Assembly: GCA_021799715.1 (NCBI GenBank)
Contig: JAJYZY010000044.1
Location: 1-17,887, forward strand
Origin: Planctomycetota bacterium
GTDB taxonomy: Bacteria; Planctomycetota; Phycisphaerae; WQYP01
Reading direction: 5' to 3'
DNA: 17,887 nt
The translations under genes were made by a program, and so were the position numbers. This document shows, one piece after another, positions 1-7,454 of the stretch (position 1 is its first letter; every line of letters begins with the position of its first letter). The notes below the pieces were generated by a model. That model made no database searches. It was not told where the DNA came from and saw nothing but the letters and a program-made list of their open reading frames with translations.

Positions 1-1
1 C

Positions 2-382
2 GGTGACTGTAAAAAAATCAAGGAACAACTGGTTGAAAAATGCCGCGCGGCTGGGCGCGCCGATGCCATGGTCCGCATTGCCTGTCACGAACTGGAAAGC
101 TGGTACCTTGCGGACCTCGCGGCCGTAGAAAAGGGCCTGATGATTGCCGGGCTTGCCCAAAAACAGGATAAGGCGAAATTTCGCAAGCCGGACTTGCTGG
201 CCAACGCCTGCCAGGAATTGGAAAAACTTACGAATCGCCGTTATCAAACAGTCGGCGGTTCACGCGCCATCGGGCCATACCTCGATCCGGCTAATCGGCG
301 GTCAAGAAGTTTTGACGTGTTTGTCCGGGGCATTAAAACAATTACCAACCCGAGCGGGATGCCCGCACACAGCAAAAAATAG
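2..382 (+). CDS. DUF4276 family protein, C-terminal part (5' end outside window)
   Basis: The frame is open from the first bases of the window, so this is the last ~126 codons of a longer gene; the family is usually about 200 residues. A short internal ATG at 68 is not the true start, because good family sequence precedes it (GDCKKIKEQLVEKC). Recognisable family blocks are the acidic aromatic stretch CHELESWYLADL, the KFRKPD segment, and the SRAIGPYLD / RSRSFDVFVRGI region near the C-terminus. The biochemical function is not established. In many genomes DUF4276 genes sit beside an AAA-type ATPase gene in pairs resembling abortive-infection modules (family knowledge, not seen here). The partner would lie left of the window. 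The stop is TAG at 380-382. The family call is fairly safe; a defence role is inference only. Confidence 0.8.
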   Translation, partial: GDCKKIKEQLVEKCRAAGRADAMVRIACHELESWYLADLAAVEKGLMIAGLAQKQDKAKFRKPDLLANACQELEKLTNRRYQTVGGSRAIGPYLDPANRRSRSFDVFVRGIKTITNPSGMPAHSKK

Positions 383-719
383 CACACGCGCCCAACCAAA
401 TCAGGATCGACGGGGAAACGGACGGTTTCGACCACCGCTTGATATTTGGCGGCAGTTCGTCGGTCCTCAAGGCGCGGGAACGCGTATTGGATGGAAAAAT
501 CACATGTATATATTACGGTACGTTGATAATTTTCGGCGAGTTCCGGGTAATGCCGAAATTCAACACGTGCGGTGGCTTGTGCCGACGCGCAGCCGCCTTC
601 AACGTCTTTGCGCTTTCCGGGGAAACAACGGGAGACTGTTTTGCCGATGTGGCGATGATAAACCCGCGCACGGCCGGTCGGAAGATGTTGTGGGATATCC
701 GCAGTTGGCCGCGGACAGC
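383..719. other. Intergenic stretch between two convergent genes
   Basis: This gap separates the stops of the DUF4276 gene (+) and the BatA-like gene (-). I see no convincing terminator hairpin with a T tract, no tRNA and no repeat. One minus-strand frame stays open from inside the BatA gene through the whole gap to about 244. Its predicted peptide looks moderately protein-like (for example RHYPELAENYQRTVIYTC near 500-555), but there is no ATG, GTG or TTG in the gap above the GTG at 435. It is therefore not annotated as a gene. It could be a decayed coding remnant or chance. Confidence 0.5.
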
Positions 720-3218
720 TTACGCGGCGTTGCGGGCGGCGGTTTCGCCGGGGGTAAATTGTTGGTCCGGGTTGTTGTGTGCGGGTTTGTAACGGTTGGC
801 CAGAAGGGCCTCGATAATTGCCAGAATCAGAACCAAGGCCAGAACTCCCGGCATAAGCGAATTGCCCTCACTGGTTTTGGCCAGTTGTTTAATCAGAGCG
901 CCGGCGGTGGCGGCAATAAAAATGATCTGATTTTTCGGGGCCTCTTTGGCCAGAACGGCGGCGCTTGTGGGATGCAAATCCGCTTCACTGGAGGGCACGT
1001 TAACAACAAATGCGCCGGAATATTTTCCGTTAAAGCTCCGCCAGACATATACGCCTGGACTTTGTGCGGCGGTGAAACGCCACACCACGCGGCCAGTTAG
1101 AGTGTGCGATGCGGCGATGTTCATCGGCGTGTGGGACTGCGGCGCGGTGACATTAATTGTCAGTTGGGGATGATGGCCCGGAACATGAATATCCACCGCC
1201 CGGCCCGGTGTGTAGGACGTTATGCCGGTGCTGGCGGCGCTTTTGCCCAGGGCCATGCGAACCATCATCGGTAAAAAAGCGTTGGTGGCGGCGATGTTGC
1301 TCCAGCCGCCCCCGGGGCCGGATAAAAAGGTGTACACCCGTCCGTGTCCGAGCGAGTGTTGCACCAGCAACAGGGAATCATCATGCAGGCGCGCAAGCAC
1401 CTTGCCGATCACCGGCGCATTGCCCGGAAAGCTCCACCGCCCGACAACCACAATGCGCTGGAATGGTTCCTGCGTTTGAAATAAGCCCGCGAATATGTGG
1501 TTTTTAACATCCACCCAATTCACCGCTGCGCCGGTTTGACTGCTGACCGGGCCGGAAATATCTCCGGGCAGCAATTGCAGCGTTCCGGCGGCAATTGAAT
1601 TGTAGTTTTGTGCGTCTACCGCCGGGCCCAGCAGCCAGCACAACCGTCCGCCGTTCATGACAAAACGATGCAGTTTTTGCGCCATTGCCGATGTCAGGCG
1701 CGGCACATCGCACATGAACACGGCTGCATAAGGGGAAAGATCGGTTTGTGTAAGACCGGCGGCGGACCGGTAGGTTGGTTCAATGCTCCACAGCGGCGGC
1801 TTGGATCCCGCAGCGGGCGATGCGGAAAATGGAGCCAGCGCCGCATAAACATAAAACGCGGTGGAAGAAGCGGTAAGTCGCGGTTGATTGCCTGTTACCA
1901 GAGCGCGGATTTTATTTTTAACATTCAAAATCAAACTTCGGCGGTCGCCCCAGGGCATGGCGCGGCCGGCGTTTAATTCGGTGAGCGTAAAGCGGTGCAT
2001 TCCCGGCTCGGTAAGCTGATAGGCCAGCGTGACCTTGGCCCGGCTGGAATCTGTGCCGCCGGGACCAAGAGTAGCCCGTGCCTGTATGTCCGGGACTTTT
2101 CGCCCGTCAATACGCAGGCCGAAATGCGGAGCAACGGCAGTGGCACCATTATTAATAACCGTGGCTTGAAATCTTATCGTTGATCCAACCACGGCCGCGC
2201 CATGTTTAATGCCCCAATGGGCAATGGCGACATCATCGGGGGTACCGGTCGCCTGCGGCATGAGCACCAACTGAATTCCGGGAACACGTTTTAACGCGGC
2301 AAACATATCGGTATCGGATGCCGCCGGTCCGGCAAAATCGGAAATAATAATCAGCATGCGGTTCGGCTGGGCGGAATTTTTCAGTAAATTGACGCCTTGC
2401 GTAATTGATTGCCGCATGGGCAAAGCCCGGCCCACGGATGTAATTGCATTGAGCCGGGCTATTTGTTCCACACGATCGCTTCCGAGGTGATCCGGCACGG
2501 GGCTATTTCCAGGATTGGTAAGAAGCACCGCCATGCGCGCGGGAGTAAGGCCCTCTCCCAACAGATCACGACATTGTGCGATGGCGGTTTGCAGGCGCGA
2601 TTGTCCGCCATCCTGAACCAGCATGGATTGTGAATTATCCAGAATGATCACACATGCGGTGGACTGCCCGTTAAAATGCGTTCCAACATTGGGAAAAATA
2701 CTGTCCGTGCCCAGGCCCAATATGGCCGATGCGGTGGCGGCAAGGCCCAGAAGCATCAGCACGGCCGGCCAGAGCAGGCTCGGCCTGGCGGTCGGCGGGG
2801 AAGCGGGGTTTTTTGCGCCGGCTGATTCGGCATTGGATGATGCGGCGGCCTTGCGCTGATCCAGGGCATTGCTGAATACCACCGTCATAACCGCAAAAAT
2901 GGTAATGCCGCCCAGCAGCATCAGCAACATTCCATAGGCGGCAAAAGGTGATCCACCGTGTACCAGAGGACCGGCTACGGCCATGGCGATCATGGCAAAC
3001 ACCGCCATGCGCAAAAGCAGGAGCATAAACTGCTGAACCTGGCGCTTGCGGGCGGTTTTCTGGGCAGTCACGCGTAAAAATCGGAGTGTGGGAAACGGCA
3101 CAATCGGAGATCGCACGCGATTGAGCAGATGCAGCAATACCGGAATGCCTGCCGCCAGCAGTCCCAGCAGCATGACCGGATCGGAAAAATTCATAGCCGC
3201 CAGCGGCAAATCATTCAT
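720..3218 (-). CDS. BatA-like membrane protein with VWA domain (832 aa)
   Basis: An inner-membrane protein of the Bat (Bacteroides aerotolerance) type. The N-terminal BatA signature is at residues ~9-85: a short hydrophobic helix containing LLHLLNR (16-33), the loop RSPIVPFPTLRFL, and a second helix (61-83). Further membrane segments lie at ~93-115 and ~150-171. A von Willebrand A domain spans ~185-330, with an intact MIDAS motif D194-N-S-Q-S198 and a later acidic residue in IIISDF (D294). Residues ~495-560 (VFMCDVP, then FVMNGGRLCWLLG) resemble the glutamine-amidotransferase-like fold often found in these proteins. A C-terminal anchor is at ~787-808. The start is ATG at 3218, backed by GGAAAGG six bases upstream; a second ATG at 3194 has no such site. 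It begins 30 bp after the DUF58 stop, so the two are probably co-transcribed. Such pairs are thought to act with a MoxR ATPase in envelope or stress functions; no MoxR gene is present here. Confidence 0.85.
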   Translation of the reverse strand: MNDLPLAAMNFSDPVMLLGLLAAGIPVLLHLLNRVRSPIVPFPTLRFLRVTAQKTARKRQVQQFMLLLLRMAVFAMIAMAVAGPLVHGGSPFAAYGMLLMLLGGITIFAVMTVVFSNALDQRKAAASSNAESAGAKNPASPPTARPSLLWPAVLMLLGLAATASAILGLGTDSIFPNVGTHFNGQSTACVIILDNSQSMLVQDGGQSRLQTAIAQCRDLLGEGLTPARMAVLLTNPGNSPVPDHLGSDRVEQIARLNAITSVGRALPMRQSITQGVNLLKNSAQPNRMLIIISDFAGPAASDTDMFAALKRVPGIQLVLMPQATGTPDDVAIAHWGIKHGAAVVGSTIRFQATVINNGATAVAPHFGLRIDGRKVPDIQARATLGPGGTDSSRAKVTLAYQLTEPGMHRFTLTELNAGRAMPWGDRRSLILNVKNKIRALVTGNQPRLTASSTAFYVYAALAPFSASPAAGSKPPLWSIEPTYRSAAGLTQTDLSPYAAVFMCDVPRLTSAMAQKLHRFVMNGGRLCWLLGPAVDAQNYNSIAAGTLQLLPGDISGPVSSQTGAAVNWVDVKNHIFAGLFQTQEPFQRIVVVGRWSFPGNAPVIGKVLARLHDDSLLLVQHSLGHGRVYTFLSGPGGGWSNIAATNAFLPMMVRMALGKSAASTGITSYTPGRAVDIHVPGHHPQLTINVTAPQSHTPMNIAASHTLTGRVVWRFTAAQSPGVYVWRSFNGKYSGAFVVNVPSSEADLHPTSAAVLAKEAPKNQIIFIAATAGALIKQLAKTSEGNSLMPGVLALVLILAIIEALLANRYKPAHNNPDQQFTPGETAARNAA

Positions 3219-3248
3219 GCGCAGCCTTTCCGGGAATTTCAGGTGCCA

Positions 3249-4175
3249 TCAGCGTCGCGCGGTGCGGCGCAGCAATTCACGGATTTGCGCATCCCACGGC
3301 ACATCCGTATAGGCGGTAACATAATCAATGCGGGATTGTCCGCACCGCTTTTTTATTAAATCCAAAAATGCCTGCACTTCGCGGCGATAATCATCGCGGA
3401 TGAGTTTGGGGTCAATTTGCAGGCGAGAACCATCTTCCATATCTTCAAAGGTGATCGGTCGGTTGTAGGCCAATTCCATTTCACCGCGATCCAGCACCTG
3501 CACGAGCACAAGCTGATGCCGGGCATGGCGCAGATGTTGCAGAGCGCTGGTGATTTTATCCGGATCGTCAAAAAGATCACTGATGACAATAACCAGTCCG
3601 CGGCGTGGAATTTTATTGGCCAGCAGATGCAGCGTGCCGGAAATATCCGTCGGCCGGCCGGGGGAAAGTTTTTCCAGGCTGACAAAAATATGATCCAGAT
3701 GCGAAGGGCCGTTGCCCTGCGGAATTTCCAGCCGAATGGTCTGATCAAATGCGATCAACCCCACCATATCCTGCTGGTTCGACAGCATATAAGCCAGCGA
3801 TGCCGCCAGTACCGCGGAATATTCAAACTTGGTGATTTTCTGAAGTTGCCGGCCTTGCGGGTCAACCAGCGCGGAAGAGCCAAAATTCATGGAGGCCGAT
3901 GCATCCAGGCAGATTGTGGCGCGAAGATTGGTTTCCTGCTCATATTGTTTAATGTAATACCGGTCGGTTTTCGCCATCACCGTCCAGTCCAGATGCTTAA
4001 TTTCATCGCCGGGAACGTATTCGCGGTGTTCCGCGAATTCGATGGAAAAACCCTTATGCGGACTTTTGTGCATGCCCGCATACACGCCTTCAACCACGCC
4101 GCGAACCATCAGTTCCAGGCGCCGCAACTGCGCCGCCTGCGAGGGCTTGAAGAATCGGTATTGATATGTCGGCAT
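3249..4175 (-). CDS. DUF58 domain protein (VWA-like, 308 aa)
   Basis: A soluble DUF58 protein of typical length. The diagnostic DUF58 block REYVPGDEIKHLDW is at residues 51-64. It is followed by a VWA-type metal-site motif D91-A-S-A-S95 in ICLDASASMNFG, and a second acidic strand IVISDLFDDP at ~196-205. Residues ~200-230 (DKITSALQHLRHARHQLVLVQVLDR) match the family's C-terminal VWA-like portion. DUF58 proteins are commonly encoded between a MoxR ATPase and BatA-like proteins and are thought to be adaptor or substrate-recognition partners. Here the upstream neighbour is rsmD, 15 bp away, and the downstream neighbour is the BatA-like gene. The ribosome site before ATG 4175 is weak (ACGAG), so translation may depend on coupling to rsmD. 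The family is certain; the cellular role is not established. Confidence 0.9.
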   Translation of the reverse strand: MPTYQYRFFKPSQAAQLRRLELMVRGVVEGVYAGMHKSPHKGFSIEFAEHREYVPGDEIKHLDWTVMAKTDRYYIKQYEQETNLRATICLDASASMNFGSSALVDPQGRQLQKITKFEYSAVLAASLAYMLSNQQDMVGLIAFDQTIRLEIPQGNGPSHLDHIFVSLEKLSPGRPTDISGTLHLLANKIPRRGLVIVISDLFDDPDKITSALQHLRHARHQLVLVQVLDRGEMELAYNRPITFEDMEDGSRLQIDPKLIRDDYRREVQAFLDLIKKRCGQSRIDYVTAYTDVPWDAQIRELLRRTARR

Positions 4176-4190
4176 CGTTAAATCTCGTCA

Positions 4191-4838
4191 TCATTCCGGC
4201 TTCGTCCCGGCGGACAGCCAGGTGATCGCCATGGCCCCGTAATTGAACTCCCGCACCACGCGCGAGCGCACGGCCATATCATCCAGGGTAATTTCCCGCG
4301 GATGCCGGAGAATCATCAGGCTTTCCGGAGCCATGAATTCTGCAACCATTCGAATCAGCTCATCAACCCGGTTGCGACCATCCAGCGTTTCCATGTGAAC
4401 ATACGGCGGATCAATAAAGGCCAATCCCAGGCGTTGCCCGCGCAGCTTGCCGGAAAGCAACAGGCCCGCGTGATAGGCGTCCGCCGCAAGCACATCACAC
4501 ATTGGTTCAACGCGCAAGGCCCTGATATTGTTGCGGAGGCCATCGAGTGCGTTGCGATCCCGTTCCAGAAAAATCGCCCGTGCCGCGCCCCTTGAAAGAC
4601 ATTCCAACCCCAGACTGCCGGTTCCGGAAAAGCAGTCCAACACCACGGCATCGGGAATCCGCGCGGCACAGGTCAACGCGTCAAAAAGTGATTGTTTGGC
4701 CCGATCCGTAATGGGACGGGTCGTCATGGAATCCGGCCCGATAAGCCGACGGGTTCTGAATGTACCAGCAATTATTCGCATATCGGTTGGAAAGTATACC
4801 CGCAATTCCGGCTTATCGCCCAGCGGGCGGTGCCGCAT
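4191..4838 (-). CDS. rsmD: 16S rRNA (guanine966-N2)-methyltransferase RsmD
   Basis: RsmD transfers a methyl group from S-adenosylmethionine to N2 of G966 in 16S rRNA during 30S assembly. The family opening MRIIAGTFRTRRL is present, followed by RPITDRAKQSLFDAL, the SAM-binding motif DCFSGTGSLGLE (residues 68-79) and the catalytic motif DPPY (143-146). Two starts are possible. The family-typical ATG at 4781 has no ribosome site. The upstream ATG at 4838 follows a strong GGAGG with a 4-base spacer (4843-4847). I chose 4838, which adds a 19-residue extension (MRHRPLGDKP...) to the usual N-terminus. It is first in a leftward block with DUF58 and the BatA-like gene. Confidence 0.92.
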   Translation of the reverse strand: MRHRPLGDKPELRVYFPTDMRIIAGTFRTRRLIGPDSMTTRPITDRAKQSLFDALTCAARIPDAVVLDCFSGTGSLGLECLSRGAARAIFLERDRNALDGLRNNIRALRVEPMCDVLAADAYHAGLLLSGKLRGQRLGLAFIDPPYVHMETLDGRNRVDELIRMVAEFMAPESLMILRHPREITLDDMAVRSRVVREFNYGAMAITWLSAGTKPE

Positions 4839-5179
4839 TTTTCCTCCGGTCGGTGAGAATATGTTCCGGTGTTTGTGTAAATGCCCCGGTCTGAATTGAA
4901 ATTCTCAACCGCTCGGGCCGTTTGCGATTGTTTCCGACCGTGCCGCCACCGACATACTTTTTTTGCGGCGGTCCGGCTGAACTTGGAAAACATGCCCTCG
5001 CGTTTGCCGATTGCCCCCATGATCGTAGGGAAATGGGCCATGTGGAAAACCTGTCGGCGAAATCTTATTTTCGGGCCGTGCAATCCGGGATCATCAGCGT
5101 TAAAGTACGGGTCAGATTCGTGGCTTTGCCACGGCTGGTTTGTAATGTAAACTCCAAATTCCCAGACGGAATGTAAACA
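4839..5179. other. Divergent intergenic region between rsmD and dnaB
   Basis: About 340 bp carrying the control regions of two divergent genes. The rsmD ribosome site GGAGG is at 4843-4847. On the dnaB side there is a perfect hairpin CGTGGC-TTT-GCCACG at 5119-5133 and a 9-bp direct repeat AATGTAAAC at 5144-5152 and 5170-5178; the second copy ends just before the dnaB ATG. I cannot pick out a convincing -35/-10 pair in either direction. The open frames across this stretch show no recognisable protein. Confidence 0.5.
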
Positions 5180-6595
5180 ATGGATCAAGCCGCAACAACA
5201 GCCCGTCCCCGACCGCGCGATATGCCGGCGGCTGCGGTACCGCAAAATGTCACGGATCGCACACCACCGCACGATTCGGCATCAGAAATGGCGCTGCTGG
5301 GGTCCATGCTTCTGGATCCGGAAGTCATTGGCGGGATATGTGCCATCATTGAATCCGGCAATGCCTTTTTCAGCCGCCAGAATCAGATCATTTTTGAAGG
5401 GATTCTGGACCTGTTCCAGGCCAGCGAAGCGGTGGACGGCGTGACGCTTACCCACAAGCTCAAGCAAAAGAATCTGTACGATGCCGCCGGCGGCTACGAT
5501 TACCTTGAACAACTGGTCAACTGCGTGCCCAGCGCGGCCAATGCCATCGCCTATGCCCAAATCGTGCGGGATAAAGCTCTTTTGCGCCGGCTTATATCCG
5601 CCTGCGCGCAGACTCTGGAGGCCTGTTATGACAATTCCGAGCAGGCCGCGGTTATTTTGGACCGCAGCGAACGGACTATTTTTGAAGTGGCCCAGTTGAA
5701 AGTAACCGGTCAACCGGTGTCCTTAACCGATGTACTGCACGAAACATTTGAAATGCTGGACCGCAACACCGGTAACACCATTACCGGCGTGCCGACAGGC
5801 TATGTGGAACTTGATAACCTCACCAGCGGCCTGCAGCGCGAGGAAATGATCGTTCTGGCGGCGCGTCCGAGTGTTGGAAAAACGGCCCTGGCGATGAATA
5901 TTGTCGAACACGTCGGCGTGGATTTGAAAAAGCCCGTCGCGGTTTTTTCGCTGGAAATGTCCAAACAACAACTGGCCCAGCGCATGCTCTGTTCCCGCAG
6001 CGGTGTGGATTCCCAGAATCTGCGGCGCAATATGCTTTCGCGCGAAGACCGCAACCGCCTGAGCATGGCCGTTGGCGAACTATCCGAAGGCAAGATATTC
6101 ATTGATGATACGCCCGCATTGTCCATCCTCGATCTGCGAACCAAGGCCCGCCGGCTGTTAAGCCAGCATGGTATCGAGCTGGTGGTCATTGACTATCTGC
6201 AATTGATGGAGGCCCCGCGCGAGGAAAACCGCCAGCAGCAGATCAGTTCCATCAGCCGGGGCGTTAAGGCTCTGGCCCGTGAATTGAAATGTCCGGTGGT
6301 GTGTCTGTCGCAGTTGAATCGCGCTTCGGAAAGTGAAAATCGCCTGCCCCGCACCAGTGATTTGCGCGAGTCCGGCAGCATCGAACAGGATGCGGATGTC
6401 GTGATGCTTCTGCACCGTGAAGCGGTCATGCACCGCGGCGATCAGGAATGGGCGCAGGCCAACCCGGATAAACTCAACGAAGCACAATTGATTATCGCCA
6501 AGCAACGCAACGGCCCATGCGACACCGTGCGATTGACCTTTGTCGCTTCCAACACCCGCTTTGAAACCTATCATCCCGGATCGGAATTTCAGTAA
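5180..6595 (+). CDS. dnaB: Replicative DNA helicase DnaB
   Basis: The hexameric 5'-3' helicase that unwinds DNA at the replication fork and contacts primase. Its length of 471 residues is normal for the family. The N-terminal DnaB domain lies at ~30-135 (ASEMALLGSMLLDPEVIGG). The RecA-like ATPase domain starts at ~200 (TGVPTGYVELDNLTSGLQ), with Walker A at 228-235 (ARPSVGKT), Walker B VVIDYLQL at 335-342, the DLRESGSIEQDADVV segment near 394-408, and KQRNGP (441-446), which carries the arginine-finger region. There is no intein. The ATG at 5180 has only a weak GGA ribosome site. The gene is divergent from rsmD and converges on the zinc-ribbon gene with only 4 bp between stops, leaving no room for a separate terminator. 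Confidence 0.97.
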   Translation: MDQAATTARPRPRDMPAAAVPQNVTDRTPPHDSASEMALLGSMLLDPEVIGGICAIIESGNAFFSRQNQIIFEGILDLFQASEAVDGVTLTHKLKQKNLYDAAGGYDYLEQLVNCVPSAANAIAYAQIVRDKALLRRLISACAQTLEACYDNSEQAAVILDRSERTIFEVAQLKVTGQPVSLTDVLHETFEMLDRNTGNTITGVPTGYVELDNLTSGLQREEMIVLAARPSVGKTALAMNIVEHVGVDLKKPVAVFSLEMSKQQLAQRMLCSRSGVDSQNLRRNMLSREDRNRLSMAVGELSEGKIFIDDTPALSILDLRTKARRLLSQHGIELVVIDYLQLMEAPREENRQQQISSISRGVKALARELKCPVVCLSQLNRASESENRLPRTSDLRESGSIEQDADVVMLLHREAVMHRGDQEWAQANPDKLNEAQLIIAKQRNGPCDTVRLTFVASNTRFETYHPGSEFQ

Positions 6596-6599
6596 GCGA

Positions 6600-6854
6600 T
6601 CACCACGGCGGTGAAAACAGCCAGGAGATCAGAAACATCGCCAGCGCCAGAAACAACAGCGCAATGCCGATAAATTTTACGACTCCACCCCCGCCGCCCA
6701 GCAATTGTCGGCTGGTGATATATTCCCCACAAAATGGACAACGCGGCGAATCGTCATAAATTGATTTTTTGCAATGCGGGCACGCGGCGGTTGTGATGTG
6801 GTTCTTTATTTTCCACAGGTCTTCGTCGAAACTGTCATCATTCTGATACGTCAC
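6600..6854 (-). CDS. Small zinc-ribbon membrane protein (84 aa)
   Basis: An acidic N-terminus (NDDSFDEDLW) is followed by a zinc ribbon with two CxxC knuckles (C25/C28 in CPHCKK, C39/C42 in CPFCGEY), then a Gly-rich linker and one C-terminal membrane helix (~58-80). The ribbon would face the cytoplasm if the tail is a simple C-terminal anchor. The frame extends upstream to an ATG at 6911 with no ribosome site. I chose GTG 6854 because GAGG lies eight bases before it (6863-6866) and because the residues above it look non-coding. A TATAAT-like hexamer at 6874-6879 (minus) could be a -10 giving a very short leader, but no -35 is convincing. Similar small proteins are common in planctomycetes; the function is unknown. 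Confidence 0.75.
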   Translation of the reverse strand: MTYQNDDSFDEDLWKIKNHITTAACPHCKKSIYDDSPRCPFCGEYITSRQLLGGGGGVVKFIGIALLFLALAMFLISWLFSPPW

Positions 6855-7454
6855 GATTATATCCTCGGCGTGGATTATAACGTTGCCCGCAACCACAATA
6901 CACCCAGCCATGCATCAGGGGTTGTGAAGGAACATCCCGCCGCCAGCCATATTGTCAACCGGTTTTGGCTGCGGAACGCAAAGATAATTATCCGTTGTGT
7001 TTTGGCGCGCCGCGACCGTCGCGGATCGTTGATCCGTGGCCATTGAAATCCCCCTCCGACGCCTCCAATCCTGATAACCGATGCGTGCCAAGTGTAGCCT
7101 GATGCGGAAGCATCACGGTTGTTTGCGAAACGGTGTATGATGGCCCAAATCAAATTTCAATCGTGACAATTGGTGTCAGTCGTGCCGCACCGGATTGCGG
7201 CGTTGATCCAGAGGGCATTTCGCATCCAACTCGACGCTTCCGCATCGAGCTAATGCCCGTCGCCCGCTATTTTTCCTACCGGCTTCTGTAGTCTGATTAC
7301 AGAATGATTCAACATGAATGACCGTCTGTCCCCATTTCCAGTCATGTTGGCCGCAATTGCCATGTCGTCGTGCCATTGTGTTGAAATGGTCCTGTTTATA
7401 TTCCGCGCTTAAATGATGCGTGTTGACGGCTGATACTTTGTGATTGGTCACGCA
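6855..7454. other. 600-bp gap dense in inverted repeats; possible structured RNA
   Basis: I see no supported gene in this gap; a 91-residue minus-strand frame ending at 7176 has no family features. Between 7100 and 7349 there are consecutive perfect short dyads: TGATGC-GGAA-GCATCA at 7100-7115 (a GNRA-type loop); TGACA/TGTCA at 7164-7178; GCCGCA/TGCGGC at 7184-7201; a nested pair GGGCATT/AATGCCC with CTCGA/TCGAG inside at 7213-7258; TTCTGTA/TACAGAA at 7284-7304; and CAACATGA/TCATGTTG at 7310-7349. In addition 7101-7111 is an exact 11-base complement of 7236-7246, which could compete with the local hairpins. No T tract follows any of them. On the minus strand this lies between ubiA and the zinc-ribbon gene. 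Confidence 0.4.

Noticed and set aside
144..1100. A 318-codon plus-strand open frame
   Set aside because: It crosses the DUF4276 gene in another frame, the gap, and the antisense of the BatA-like gene. Its translation is Arg/Gly/Cys-rich with no family features; it is a shadow.
4772..5272. A 166-codon minus-strand frame across the rsmD-dnaB gap
   Set aside because: It overlaps both real genes in wrong frames and is rich in Arg, Cys and Trp; it is a shadow.
6868..6911. ATG 6911 as start of the zinc-ribbon protein
   Set aside because: No ribosome site before it, and the GTG at 6854 has GAGG at good spacing.
7236..7320. Possible RNase P RNA signature (ACAGAA near 7300)
   Set aside because: The partner conserved element (GAGGAAAGTCC) is absent on that strand within reach, and the other core pieces do not line up.
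7176..7451. A 91-codon minus-strand frame after ubiA
   Set aside because: No ribosome site, no recognisable domain, and a composition unlike the neighbouring proteins; it overlaps the inverted repeats.
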